From: Alkaliphilus peptidifermentans DSM 18978
GTDB lineage: Bacteria > Bacillota > Clostridia > Peptostreptococcales > Natronincolaceae
DNA: 64,000 nucleotides
Direction of reading: 5' to 3'
Assembly: GCF_900101495.1 (NCBI RefSeq)
Contig: NZ_FMUS01000019.1
Coordinates: 1 to 64,000, forward strand
Shown here: piece by piece, positions 10,080 to 17,021 of the stretch
How positions within the stretch are numbered: position 1 is the first letter of the stretch
Layout of the letters: each line of letters begins with the position of its first letter
Translations under genes and position numbers: made by a program
Notes under the pieces: generated by a model
Databases searched by the model: none
The model's input: only the letters and a program-made list of their open reading frames with translations
Told to the model about the DNA's origin: nothing

Positions 10080-10108
10080 AAAAAAGCCCTTGACAATGTC
10101 AAAAGCTT
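10080..10108 (-). terminator. Terminator of the structured RNA
   Basis: On the minus strand AGCTTTTGAC and GTCAAGGGCT pair (two G-U pairs) around a 3-nt loop and are followed by TTTTT. It closes the noncoding RNA at 10083-10320. Confidence 0.8.
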
Positions 10109-10320
10109 TTAAAAAATGTACATGAAGCTGACCTGGTTTTTTACCCCACACTCGCCTGCTGGAGGGTTCGCTCAGGGTTACTTTCACTACTACCCCTCTC
10201 GGTTTACCGGCAGGACTTACCTCTAAGCCGCACCATGATCAATAGTTCTTTTAACTATCTTACGTGGGTCCTTTTGCCTGCGACTGGCATGGACTTACAA
10301 CCACAGACCTTCAATAGTAC
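10083..10320 (-). ncRNA. Structured noncoding RNA, probable raiA-motif RNA
   Basis: This 240-nt stretch is GC-rich and free of ORFs in an AT-rich genome and has its own sigma-A promoter and terminator. Read on the minus strand it holds two near-identical blocks, GTAAGTCCATGCC and GTAAGTCCTGCC, a hairpin ATAGTT-AAAAG-AACTAT, and a long-range helix CCTGC/GCAGG that encloses GAGAGGG/CCCTCC. The raiA motif is a known large structured RNA of Clostridia, about 200 nt long, found upstream of raiA (hpf). Here it lies between fliT and hpf, the same order, though four other features intervene. The class name rests on position and character, not a model search; 6S RNA, SRP RNA and RNase P do not fit. 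Confidence 0.7.
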
Positions 10321-10326
10321 TCTTGT

Positions 10327-10355
10327 ATTATATCCTATTTACCTCTTCTTATCAA
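10327..10355 (-). promoter_or_regulatory. Sigma-A promoter of the structured RNA
   Basis: On the minus strand TTGATA (10355-10350) and TATAAT (10332-10327) are 17 bp apart, an almost perfect vegetative promoter. It overlaps the last codons of fliT. Transcription should begin near 10320. Confidence 0.85.
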
Positions 10356-10827
10356 TAAGAATAGAGGGTGTTTCCACATATTTTCTATTATAGCTATTAG
10401 TGACTTTTTGTCCTACTTTTATGCTTTTTAGTTGTTTTTTTAGCTCATCCATATTTGAAGTTGCTCTTTGCATATTTTCCTTATCTAGCTGTCTCATTTC
10501 TTCACTAATACCCACTATTTCTTCAACTATACCTTTTAATTCTTTAAAGCCTTTAACAGGTTCTCGGCTGCACTCCTCTAATGAATCAATATTTAATAGC
10601 TTTTTAAGTACATCTAGGCTTCTTAAAAAATCGTGGTCTAATTGATTGACAATTTCAATTAAGCTTTGCTTTTCCTCAATTATTTGATTAAGACAATCAA
10701 TTTTTTCATCTTGAATATCCAACAGTGATTCATTTTGTGCTTTTGTTAATGCCAGCATCTGTTGCATAATATTTAGCTTTTCATTGCATATACCTTGGAG
10801 CTCCAACACAAGTTCTTCAGATCTCAT
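10339..10827 (-). CDS. fliT: FliT/FlgN-like flagellar export chaperone
   Basis: 162 residues, almost wholly alpha-helical and charged (repeated LxxL and EE/KK patterns), as in export chaperones of the FliT/FlgN type, which keep cap or hook-associated proteins unfolded for secretion. Sequence identity in this family is low, so the call depends mainly on position just after fliD and fliS, where FliT is found in Bacillus. The start is taken at the ATG 10827, 6 nt after AGGTGAT and 4 nt after the fliS stop; the longer frame starts inside fliS without a ribosome site. The promoter of the structured RNA lies within its 3' end. Confidence 0.75.
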   Translation of the reverse strand: MRSEELVLELQGICNEKLNIMQQMLALTKAQNESLLDIQDEKIDCLNQIIEEKQSLIEIVNQLDHDFLRSLDVLKKLLNIDSLEECSREPVKGFKELKGIVEEIVGISEEMRQLDKENMQRATSNMDELKKQLKSIKVGQKVTNSYNRKYVETPSILIDKKR

Positions 10828-10831
10828 ATAA

Positions 10832-11215
10832 TCACCTATTCCCATTTTTTGCTAATTTCATAGCTTCCTTCCAGGTATCTCTAAGCTCTGTTACCATTTC
10901 CATCGCCTCATTTAATGGTGTAATATCCTTTTTGATATTTGCTTCCCGAAGCCTTTCTAATATATAAGTATAAATGGTTCTTAATCTGTCAGAAATATCA
11001 TATTTCATATCTAGAGTATTATTTAATTCTTCTATTATATCCTGAGCTCTTTTTAATGCTTCGTTGGCAGAAGATACATTTTTCTCTTCAATAAATATCT
11101 TGCTCTGATTTATAAATTTTATAGCACCATTATAGAGCATTAGTGTCAGTTCTTGAGGGCTTGCAGTTTTTATACTATTCTCTTTATATTGATTATATGG
11201 ATTATTCATTGCCAT
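10832..11215 (-). CDS. fliS: Flagellin export chaperone FliS
   Basis: FliS binds the C-terminal disordered end of flagellin in the cytoplasm and delivers it to the flagellar export gate. The 127 residues start with NPYNQYKENSIKTASPQELTLMLYNGAIKFI, the family signature, and continue as a four-helix bundle ending in LRDTWKEAMKLAK. Usual length is 120-135. It lies 27 nt after fliD, with AAGGAGGAAAT before the ATG, and its stop codon overlaps the ribosome site of the following fliT. In Bacillus FliS also works with FliW and CsrA, both encoded in this window. Confidence 0.97.
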   Translation of the reverse strand: MAMNNPYNQYKENSIKTASPQELTLMLYNGAIKFINQSKIFIEEKNVSSANEALKRAQDIIEELNNTLDMKYDISDRLRTIYTYILERLREANIKKDITPLNEAMEMVTELRDTWKEAMKLAKNGNR

Positions 11216-11242
11216 GACTATTTCCTCCTTGTGTTATAGACC

Positions 11243-12895
11243 CTATGCCCCAATACCCATTTGAGACATTAACCACATGCTTTGTTGCTGCATTGATGCC
11301 ATTGCTTTTTCCATTGCGGTAAATTGCTTCCAGTAGCTGTCTTCACGTCTAGCCAGCAACCGCTCCTCGTTGGCTATTCTAAGGTTTAATTGATTTAAGT
11401 CTCTATCAATAACACTAATACTACTATGCTTTGAAACAAAATCTATTAGCATATTTGACTGTATACTTCTATAGACCCCAGCATCCTCGCCAGTACCAGA
11501 ATGTCGTATAATTTCCTTCATTCCAGTAACCAGCCCATCATAGGCTCTTTGTAATATGCCAGATTGCTCCATACGATCTTTACCAGTAGAAGATGTCTCT
11601 GGAGCCTTAAAGAACATATCGAGAACTCCATCCGGATCGGTATTTATAGCAGCTCTTAACTTATTTTCATCTATAACTAGTTTTCCACCGTCTTTATAAA
11701 AACCAGTTGTAATTCCTAAGTCTGTTATACGTTCAAAGCTACCGGTAACACCCTCAACTTTTTCATACAAATTACTTCTAATGGATTGTAGAGTTCTATT
11801 AATGACCTCATCATTCCTTAAAAGCCCACTTCTAGCCTTCTCTTCCCACAGCTCTATTTCCTTATCTGACATAGAGTCCTTTTCTTCCTGTGTTAGTGGA
11901 GCATAATCTCTATAATGTTTTTCGTTTACTTTTCCATTCATTTCATCAATAAGGGCATTATAACTGTCTACAAAGGACTTAATTTTATCATAGATTCCAT
12001 CAACATTAGTATGGACATTAATCTTAATTTCTTCTGGGCTAGTGGCTTTTAAATTAAAGTCCACACCATATATTGTGAAGTTATTGGTATCTTTTTCAAT
12101 TGTCTCTCCATTATATAATATTCTTGATTGTACACCTTGATGTTTTACATCTCCTGTATCAGTTTCATTAATATTTACTGCACCGAAAATAGCTGATGCT
12201 AAGGTAATAAATTCTCCTGGTTCATTTGGATCTTCATAGCCTTGTGACGCACCGTCTATTTCAGTTATCTTTATATGACTTTTCTCTCCCGTTGCTCTAG
12301 AAACAATCAGTAATTGATCTAGATCCTTATCGTAGGCAGCACGAATCCCTAGTGCTCCTCCAGCATCATTAATTTGCTTTACAAAGTTATGAATATTCTT
12401 TGGTTCTCCATCAACTGGATTAACATCAATTATTACCTCTTCACCTGTATGGGTAGAAATTTTAAAACTACCACCATTTATAAATTTTAAGTCGTCGTCA
12501 AGTACAGTTCCCTTTAAGCTACCTTCACTGGTTAGCCTTGCAACATCAGCTAATTGTTCTACCTTTACAGTGTAGCTTCCATTCATAGCATCAGCCCTGG
12601 CTGTTGCAGAAACAACAGCGTTATTGGTTGAATTAGCCTGTTTTACCCAAGTAAAGCTATTGGTAGCCCCACTTCGTATTGTTCCATTTGTTGAAATATC
12701 ATTAAGACCAAACTCTTTCCTTGTATTCAATATAAAATTAGCCATGCTTTTATTTACATTATTGTAGGATTCCATTCGCCATTTTAATGTCTGCTCTTGA
12801 CGAAGAAATCTGTTGACTCGCATCCGTTCAGCATTCATTAACTGTTTAATCATCTGTTCTGTATCTATACCAGATGCAATACCTCCGATTCTCAT
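11243..12895 (-). CDS. fliD: Flagellar filament cap protein FliD (HAP2)
   Basis: FliD forms the cap at the filament tip under which flagellin folds. The 550 residues start RIGGIASGIDTEQMIKQLMNAERMRVNRFLRQEQTLKWRMESYN, the conserved D0/D1 start of FliD, and end in a C-terminal coiled coil (IANEERLLARREDSYWKQFTAMEKAMASMQQQSMWL) also typical. The variable middle domains contain IRAAYDKDLDQLLI. ATG at 12895 follows GAGGTG by 5 nt; the longer frame would use a TTG just before it. Order flaG-fliD-fliS-fliT is a tight operon driven by the sigma-D-like promoter near 13330. Confidence 0.97.
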   Translation of the reverse strand: MRIGGIASGIDTEQMIKQLMNAERMRVNRFLRQEQTLKWRMESYNNVNKSMANFILNTRKEFGLNDISTNGTIRSGATNSFTWVKQANSTNNAVVSATARADAMNGSYTVKVEQLADVARLTSEGSLKGTVLDDDLKFINGGSFKISTHTGEEVIIDVNPVDGEPKNIHNFVKQINDAGGALGIRAAYDKDLDQLLIVSRATGEKSHIKITEIDGASQGYEDPNEPGEFITLASAIFGAVNINETDTGDVKHQGVQSRILYNGETIEKDTNNFTIYGVDFNLKATSPEEIKINVHTNVDGIYDKIKSFVDSYNALIDEMNGKVNEKHYRDYAPLTQEEKDSMSDKEIELWEEKARSGLLRNDEVINRTLQSIRSNLYEKVEGVTGSFERITDLGITTGFYKDGGKLVIDENKLRAAINTDPDGVLDMFFKAPETSSTGKDRMEQSGILQRAYDGLVTGMKEIIRHSGTGEDAGVYRSIQSNMLIDFVSKHSSISVIDRDLNQLNLRIANEERLLARREDSYWKQFTAMEKAMASMQQQSMWLMSQMGIGA

Positions 12896-12922
12896 CAAAT
12901 CACCTCTTTCAAATTACATTAT

Positions 12923-13282
12923 TTAGCCTCTTTTGTCTAGGAGAATACCAGCAACCTCCAGCATATGAGCAACCATGTCCAATATTTTTTCTGGTGGTAG
13001 CTCCCTAATAACCTCGTCATTGGAGCTATCAATTACCTTAACCATTACTGCTCCAGTTTTTTCATGAATCGTTCTCTCAAACTTACGGTCAAAGGGTTGA
13101 AAGCTCTTATTAGCTTTCTCAATAGCTTTATTAAGCTGCTCTTCATTATACTTTCTTTCTTTCTTTATTACCTCATCTCCAAGCCCTTTCATTTCAAATG
13201 ATTTAGTTATCTCACGGCTTCCTTGCCCGATACCTTTACTAAGTGGATAGCTTACTCCACTTTGTATTCCCTCAATCTTCAT
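12923..13282 (-). CDS. flaG: FlaG family flagellar protein
   Basis: 119 residues. The N-terminal half is polar and probably flexible; the C-terminal half (RKFERTIHEKTGAVMVKVIDSSNDEVIRELPPEKILDMVAHMLEVAGILLDKRG) is the compact FlaG domain with the typical RELPPEKILDM motif. FlaG (YvyC in Bacillus) influences filament length but its mechanism is not settled. ATG 13282 follows GAGGAGGG by 8 nt; an earlier in-frame ATG lies before that ribosome site. First gene of flaG-fliD-fliS-fliT and preceded by a sigma-D-like promoter. Confidence 0.93.
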   Translation of the reverse strand: MKIEGIQSGVSYPLSKGIGQGSREITKSFEMKGLGDEVIKKERKYNEEQLNKAIEKANKSFQPFDRKFERTIHEKTGAVMVKVIDSSNDEVIRELPPEKILDMVAHMLEVAGILLDKRG

Positions 13283-13320
13283 GGTTGGCTCCCTCCTCAT
13301 GATATTTTTATCTATTATGT

Positions 13321-13348
13321 TTATCGGTAAATTTAAAAGAAATGTTTA
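13321..13348 (-). promoter_or_regulatory. Candidate sigma-D (flagellar) promoter of flaG-fliDST
   Basis: On the minus strand TAAA (13348-13345) and ACCGATAA (13328-13321) are 16 bp apart; the consensus is TAAA-N15-GCCGATAA. It lies 40 bp before the flaG start, the right place. Spacing is one base long. Confidence 0.6.
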
Positions 13349-13374
13349 ATCTTTTATCCATAAGATTAAACATT
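13336..13374 (-). terminator. Terminator after the split permease
   Basis: AATGTTTAATCT (13341-13352) pairs perfectly with AGATTAAACATT (13363-13374) around a 10-nt loop, followed on the minus strand by TCTTTT. Its stem includes the -35 box of the flaG promoter. Confidence 0.65.
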
Positions 13375-13457
13375 TCATAGTTTCCAAATTTAGTTTGAGT
13401 TATGCTGATTTAAACAATATATGGATTTTAGCGCTTTAATTAGTATAACAATATTAA

Positions 13458-13991
13458 TTAAATGGAGTACATTTTTTCATAAAGCACTTCTTTTTCAGAC
13501 GGTTTTACAAGCTTATCTAGAATATATGAAATAAAAACAATACTTGGTATATTTATTAATAATCTTGTAATGGCAAATTCCTTTCCTAATGCTGTTATTT
13601 CAAATAAAAACATTGGGATTTTAGTTGTTGACCATGCACCAATGAAAATGAGAACATTACTAAATTTAACTCCTTTCTTCATAAAGACTCCAGCTATTGG
13701 AAATGCCCCATAAAGTGGGCCTGCTGCTGCTGAGCCTATAAAAAAGGAAAGTAAAATACCCTTTAAACCTGACTTTTCACCCATGAATTTAACCATCGTT
13801 TCCCTTGGAACCCATACATCCAGTAACCCTAATAGAATAAATATAGGTGGAATAACCATTACCATTTCCCTAAAGCTGAAGCCCACAATGCCAACAGCTT
13901 TTTTTCCTAGTTCTAGATTAATAAATGTTAAAATAGCTAAAATTAACAAGGCTATCATGAAAAATATATATCTTCTGAAGAGTTTTTTCAT
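13458..13991 (-). CDS. COG0701 permease, second half-size subunit
   Basis: 177 residues with about five membrane helices. The motif GSAAAGPLYGAFPIAGVFMKKGVKFSNVLIFIGAWSTTKIPM is the signature of the COG0701 permease family (relatives of the ArsP organoarsenical exporter). Full-length members have two such halves in about 300-350 residues; here the halves are two genes, this being the second, 2 nt after the first stop. Such half-size pairs are known in clostridia and do not need to be a frameshift, since each half has its own start and a hydrophobic N-terminus. The substrate is not known. Preceded by a CsoR-type palindrome, which hints at metal or sulfur-species control. Confidence 0.82.
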   Translation of the reverse strand: MKKLFRRYIFFMIALLILAILTFINLELGKKAVGIVGFSFREMVMVIPPIFILLGLLDVWVPRETMVKFMGEKSGLKGILLSFFIGSAAAGPLYGAFPIAGVFMKKGVKFSNVLIFIGAWSTTKIPMFLFEITALGKEFAITRLLINIPSIVFISYILDKLVKPSEKEVLYEKMYSI

Positions 13992-13993
13992 TT

Positions 13994-14473
13994 TTACTGT
14001 ACCACCCTTCCAATGATTAATGCTACTATAAATGAAAAAATAAATGCCAAGGTATTTCTTAGTAGAGTCAATTTTTTTCCAAAGTACTTGATTTCAACAG
14101 GAATTGTTACTACCCCTACCATCATTAAAGACGAAACAAAGGCCGCTATTTGCATTACTCCCGCACCATTTTGAAGCAGTAAAGCTGCCAATGGAAAAGC
14201 AACGAATCCTGGTATTAGTGTAATGGCACCGATAACAGATGATAGAATTACACCAACCCACCCAGACTGATTACCTACAAGAATACCGATTGTCTCTGGA
14301 TCAATAAGAGATAACATGACTCCCACTATAACTATAACGCCTAAAAATTGCGGCAGAATATTTTCAAAGGCCTTCCATGCTTTTTTAAGAGCCATTTTAG
14401 TTTTACTCTTATCTTTATAGAAAGAAATAAGTAAAATTATTCCTACAGCTCCATATAACACTACATTTGTCAT
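13994..14473 (-). CDS. COG0701 permease, first half-size subunit
   Basis: 159 residues, about four or five membrane helices, with a cytoplasmic stretch KDKSKTKMALKKAWKAFENILPQFLGVIVIVGVMLSLI and the conserved GAITLIPGFVAFPLAALLLQNGAGVMQIAAFVSSLMMVGVVTIPVE segment of COG0701 permeases. It probably forms a heterodimer with the next gene, which starts 2 nt downstream. The ATG at 14473 follows a GAGAGGATG-type ribosome site. The palindrome at 14515-14532 lies 42 bp upstream, so repression by a CsoR/CstR-type protein is likely; no such regulator is encoded in the window. Confidence 0.82.
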   Translation of the reverse strand: MTNVVLYGAVGIILLISFYKDKSKTKMALKKAWKAFENILPQFLGVIVIVGVMLSLIDPETIGILVGNQSGWVGVILSSVIGAITLIPGFVAFPLAALLLQNGAGVMQIAAFVSSLMMVGVVTIPVEIKYFGKKLTLLRNTLAFIFSFIVALIIGRVVQ

Positions 14474-14514
14474 ATATCTTCATCCTCTCAATTATTATTT
14501 ACTTACTTTATTAT

Positions 14515-14532
14515 ACCCCCTACTAGGGGGGT
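14515..14532. promoter_or_regulatory. CsoR/RcnR/CstR-type operator
   Basis: ACCCCCTACTAGGGGGGT is a G/C-tract palindrome (ACCCCCTA-C-TAGGGGGG) flanked by AT, the form recognised by the CsoR/RcnR/CstR repressor family (TACCC-type arms with GGGTA partners). It lies between the permease start and the divergent aminotransferase. Confidence 0.65.
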
Positions 14533-14606
14533 GTGCAACAAAAACTATTTATAATTTAATATAATTAATGTTAAAATAAAGTTATCTTTTATGGAGGTGA
14601 GTATCA

Positions 14607-15449
14607 ATGATTAATAAAACCAAGGATGTTGATCTTAAATATTATATATATAATGACGAGATTTTTACTGTTGAAGATTTTAATACTGATATTATAAAAA
14701 AAGCCAACTCTGTGTACGAGGTGGTACGTATTATGGATGGTACTCCACTTTTTCTCGAAGAGCATTTAGATCGATTAAAAAAATCCATTATGCTTTTAAA
14801 CGCTTCTTATGAACCTCAGGTAAATAAGTTGATAGCTCAAATACTTAAGCTTACACAGATAAATAGTGTAATAAATCATAACATTAAGATAGTTGTTAAT
14901 GAATTGCATACTAAGATACCAAATGTTATTTTGTTCTTTATTCCAAGTAATTATCCTAGTGAGATTCACTATAGGGAAGGTGTTAAAACAATATTATTTT
15001 CTACTGAACGTACTAACCCTAATGCAAAGGTAATAATGCATCAGCAAAGAGAGTTGCTAAATAATGCAATTGCTGAAAAGAAAGTATATGAAGCTATTCT
15101 AGTGAATACTTCAGGTGAAATTACTGAAGGAAGTAGGTCAAATATTTTTTTGGTAAAAAATAATTCACTCTATACTGCACCCTCAAAGGATGTTTTAGAA
15201 GGCATTACTCGAAGTCGTATTATTTATTTATGTAATAAAATTGATGTTCCAGTTTTGGAGTGCCCTATCCCAGTTTCTTTTTTAGATGAAATTGATGGGT
15301 TATTTATTACAGGTACATCACCTAAAATATTACCTATTTCTTCTATTGATGATAAACCATTTAAATCAAGTGAAAACCCTGTAATTTATAGACTAATGAG
15401 TGCATATGACCAACTAATCTCAGACTATATCAGAAGTACAATTATATAG
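14607..15449 (+). CDS. Class IV PLP-dependent aminotransferase
   Basis: 280 residues of fold-type IV (branched-chain/D-amino-acid aminotransferase or aminodeoxychorismate lyase group). Seen: EVVRIMDGTPLFLEEHLDRL (about 38-57) which places the phosphate-binding Arg, the probable Schiff-base lysine K141 in NPNAKVIMHQQREL, the catalytic-site glutamate E174 within EITEGSRSNIFLV and the GITRSRII cofactor loop. The exact substrate cannot be read from sequence; branched-chain amino acids are plausible because a liv transporter is near. GGAGGTGAGTATCA precedes the ATG. Divergent from the permease pair and closed by its own terminator. Confidence 0.85.
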   Translation: MINKTKDVDLKYYIYNDEIFTVEDFNTDIIKKANSVYEVVRIMDGTPLFLEEHLDRLKKSIMLLNASYEPQVNKLIAQILKLTQINSVINHNIKIVVNELHTKIPNVILFFIPSNYPSEIHYREGVKTILFSTERTNPNAKVIMHQQRELLNNAIAEKKVYEAILVNTSGEITEGSRSNIFLVKNNSLYTAPSKDVLEGITRSRIIYLCNKIDVPVLECPIPVSFLDEIDGLFITGTSPKILPISSIDDKPFKSSENPVIYRLMSAYDQLISDYIRSTII

Positions 15450-15465
15450 AATTAAAAAGTATGAA

Positions 15466-15493
15466 AAAAAAGAGCTCTAATGAGCTCTTTTAC
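15466..15493 (+). terminator. Terminator after the aminotransferase
   Basis: AAAAGAGCTC (15468-15477) and GAGCTCTTTT (15482-15491) pair perfectly around TAAT. A/T runs on both sides make it work for the convergent small gene too. Confidence 0.88.
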
Positions 15494-15521
15494 AACTGCT
15501 TGGCAAATAAAAATATTACCT

Positions 15522-15749
15522 TTACATATCAGCATGATTTCTAAGCTTCATTGATAAGAAGATATATAGACGATTTACAAAATCGTCATAGGTTACTTCC
15601 TTCTGAAAATAAAGCCTATTGTACAATAAATCACGTTGAACTTGTTCCACTGCATCTATCCATTCACGATGACTCAGTTGAAAATTTATTTGATACGTTT
15701 TACTAATATCCTCCAACACCACCTGTTTAAAGCTGTCATAAGTTATCAT
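15522..15749 (-). CDS. Small protein of unknown function divergent from an XRE regulator
   Basis: 75 residues from the ATG at 15749, which follows GATGGGAGA; the 13 codons further up are excluded because the first of them lies inside the -10 box of the promoter at 15787-15792. I do not recognise the sequence. It is mostly helical and charged with ISKTYQINFQLSHREWIDAVEQVQRDLLYNRLYF, no membrane segment and no cysteines. It is divergent from the XRE gene and its promoter contains a palindrome, so the regulator probably represses it. It could be an anti-regulator or a stress protein, but nothing supports one choice. Confidence 0.7.
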   Translation of the reverse strand: MITYDSFKQVVLEDISKTYQINFQLSHREWIDAVEQVQRDLLYNRLYFQKEVTYDDFVNRLYIFLSMKLRNHADM

Positions 15750-15786
15750 ATTCTCCCATCCCACCCCTGTTTTTCTATATATTACC

Positions 15787-15815
15787 ATTATACGCTACTA
15801 TTCGTGTCCAATCAA
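15787..15815 (-). promoter_or_regulatory. Sigma-A promoter of the small divergent gene
   Basis: On the minus strand TTGATT (15815-15810) and TATAAT (15792-15787) are separated by 17 bp. The -35 box touches the palindrome at 15814-15837. Confidence 0.82.
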
Positions 15816-15837
15816 CACAAATGACACTTTTTGTGTT
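15814..15837. promoter_or_regulatory. Palindromic operator for the XRE regulator
   Basis: AACACAAA (15814-15821) and TTTGTGTT (15830-15837) are perfect inverted arms with an 8-bp centre. It overlaps the -35 box of the divergent promoter and lies 73 bp before the XRE start codon, a typical autorepressor arrangement. Confidence 0.65.
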
Positions 15838-15909
15838 AAATATTTTTGTGGGATATGAATTGTGCTACCATTAATGCAAGTACTTCAATAGGAAGCGAAG
15901 GTATTATTT

Positions 15910-16269
15910 ATGAATTTTTCAGCTAGACTTAAAATATTGAGAGAAAGAAAAGGTTTACGACAAGAGGATTTAGCACTAATTCTTAATATTAGTAGACAAG
16001 CTATTAGTAATTACGAGCAAGGTACAAGATTCCCAAAGGATGAAAACCTACTTATTACAATTGCTGATTTTTTTGAGGTGTCAACCGATTATCTTTTGGG
16101 CCGAGACTATTTTCCTACTGAACTAAAAAAATTGGTAAAAGATAATGACGTTACCTATGAAGCTAGAAAAAAAAGCTTAATAAAGCAATTAACCAATAGA
16201 GCAGAAAAGCTTCCTGAGGAATTAATTCAACGATTAATATCCCTATTGGAAGCCCTTCCTAGTGACTAG
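15910..16269 (+). CDS. XRE-family transcriptional regulator
   Basis: 119 residues. The N-terminal helix-turn-helix (about 5-60: LKILRERKGLRQEDLALILNISRQAISNYEQGTRFPKDENLLITIADFFEVSTDYLLGR) is the classic HTH_3/SinR-like domain, with the recognition helix at SRQAISNYE. The C-terminal 50 residues are helical and probably form the dimer or sensor part. It is likely to bind the palindrome at 15814-15837 and regulate itself and the small divergent gene. No prophage genes are nearby. AAGG 9 nt before the ATG is a modest ribosome site. Confidence 0.92.
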   Translation: MNFSARLKILRERKGLRQEDLALILNISRQAISNYEQGTRFPKDENLLITIADFFEVSTDYLLGRDYFPTELKKLVKDNDVTYEARKKSLIKQLTNRAEKLPEELIQRLISLLEALPSD

Positions 16270-16278
16270 ATTTTATTT

Positions 16279-16302
16279 AAGCGCCCAAAGGGTGCTTTTT
16301 TT
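16279..16302 (+). terminator. Terminator after the XRE gene (also faces livF)
   Basis: AGCGCCC (16280-16286) pairs with GGGTGCT (16290-16296) with a G-U pair around AAA, followed by a T7 run. Confidence 0.8.
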
Positions 16303-16307
16303 GCTAC

Positions 16308-17021
16308 CTACCCATGACTTTCGCCTAAGTATGCCTTTTTGATTTCATCATCCTTCAACAATTCACTTCCAGTTCCCTTTATGGTAATGGTTCCTGTTTC
16401 AAGAACATATGCCTCATCTGCAATTTTTAGCGCTGCATTGGCGTTCTGTTCAATTAGGAGTATTGTAACCCCTTGTTTGTGAATTTCTTTTATTATATTA
16501 AAGATTTCCTTAACTATTAAAGGTGCCAAGCCTAAAGATGGTTCATCCATCATAAGCAGCTTAGGTCTAGACATAAGGGCTCTTCCTACAGCAAGCATTT
16601 GCTGTTCTCCTCCTGATAAGGTTCCTGCCTGTTGCCACGTTCTTTCCTTTAACTTTGGGAATAATTCATAAATCCACTCTAGATCTTCTTCTATTTTTTT
16701 AGTATCCTTTCGATAAAAAGCACCTATTTTCAGGTTCTCTAAAACAGATAAGTTAGAAAATACCCTTCTACCCTCTGGCACTAAAGTAATACCATTCCTA
16801 ACCATGTTTTTAGTTTCCTCTTGAAGCAGGTTCTTTCCTTGGTAAGTGATACTACCGCTTTTAGCTTTGGCTAATCCAACAATAGCCTTTAAGGTAGTGC
16901 TTTTACCTGCACCATTTGCCCCTATTAGTGTAACAATTTTACCTTCCTCAACATTAAGAGTGATTCCCTTCAAAGCCTCGACATAGCCATAAGCAACACA
17001 AAGATTCTCTATTTTAAGCAT
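16308..17021 (-). CDS. livF: Branched-chain amino acid ABC transporter, ATP-binding protein LivF
   Basis: One of the two ATPases that power the Liv importer at the inner face of the membrane. Walker A GANGAGKS at about residues 34-41, signature LSGGEQQML at about 137, Walker B LLMMDEPSLGLAP and the switch motif LLIEQNANAAL are all present. About 237 residues, normal for LivF. The ATG at 17021 is 6 nt after GGGGGTGA; a GTG two codons earlier is less well placed. The start overlaps the end of livG by 8 nt, so the two are translationally coupled. Last gene of livJHMGF. Confidence 0.96.
   Translation of the reverse strand: MLKIENLCVAYGYVEALKGITLNVEEGKIVTLIGANGAGKSTTLKAIVGLAKAKSGSITYQGKNLLQEETKNMVRNGITLVPEGRRVFSNLSVLENLKIGAFYRKDTKKIEEDLEWIYELFPKLKERTWQQAGTLSGGEQQMLAVGRALMSRPKLLMMDEPSLGLAPLIVKEIFNIIKEIHKQGVTILLIEQNANAALKIADEAYVLETGTITIKGTGSELLKDDEIKKAYLGESHG

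Noticed and set aside
10083-10320. SRP, RNase P or 6S RNA for the structured transcript
   Set aside because: AAGTCCATGC and CCAGGTCAG resemble short pieces of RNase P and SRP RNA, but the conserved cores (ACAGAAA, GGAAGGAAGCAGCC) are missing, and the length and order do not fit.
13458-14473. Frameshift in a full-length permease
   Set aside because: Each half has its own start codon, hydrophobic N-terminus and full set of helices, and half-size COG0701 pairs exist elsewhere; no shared frame was lost.
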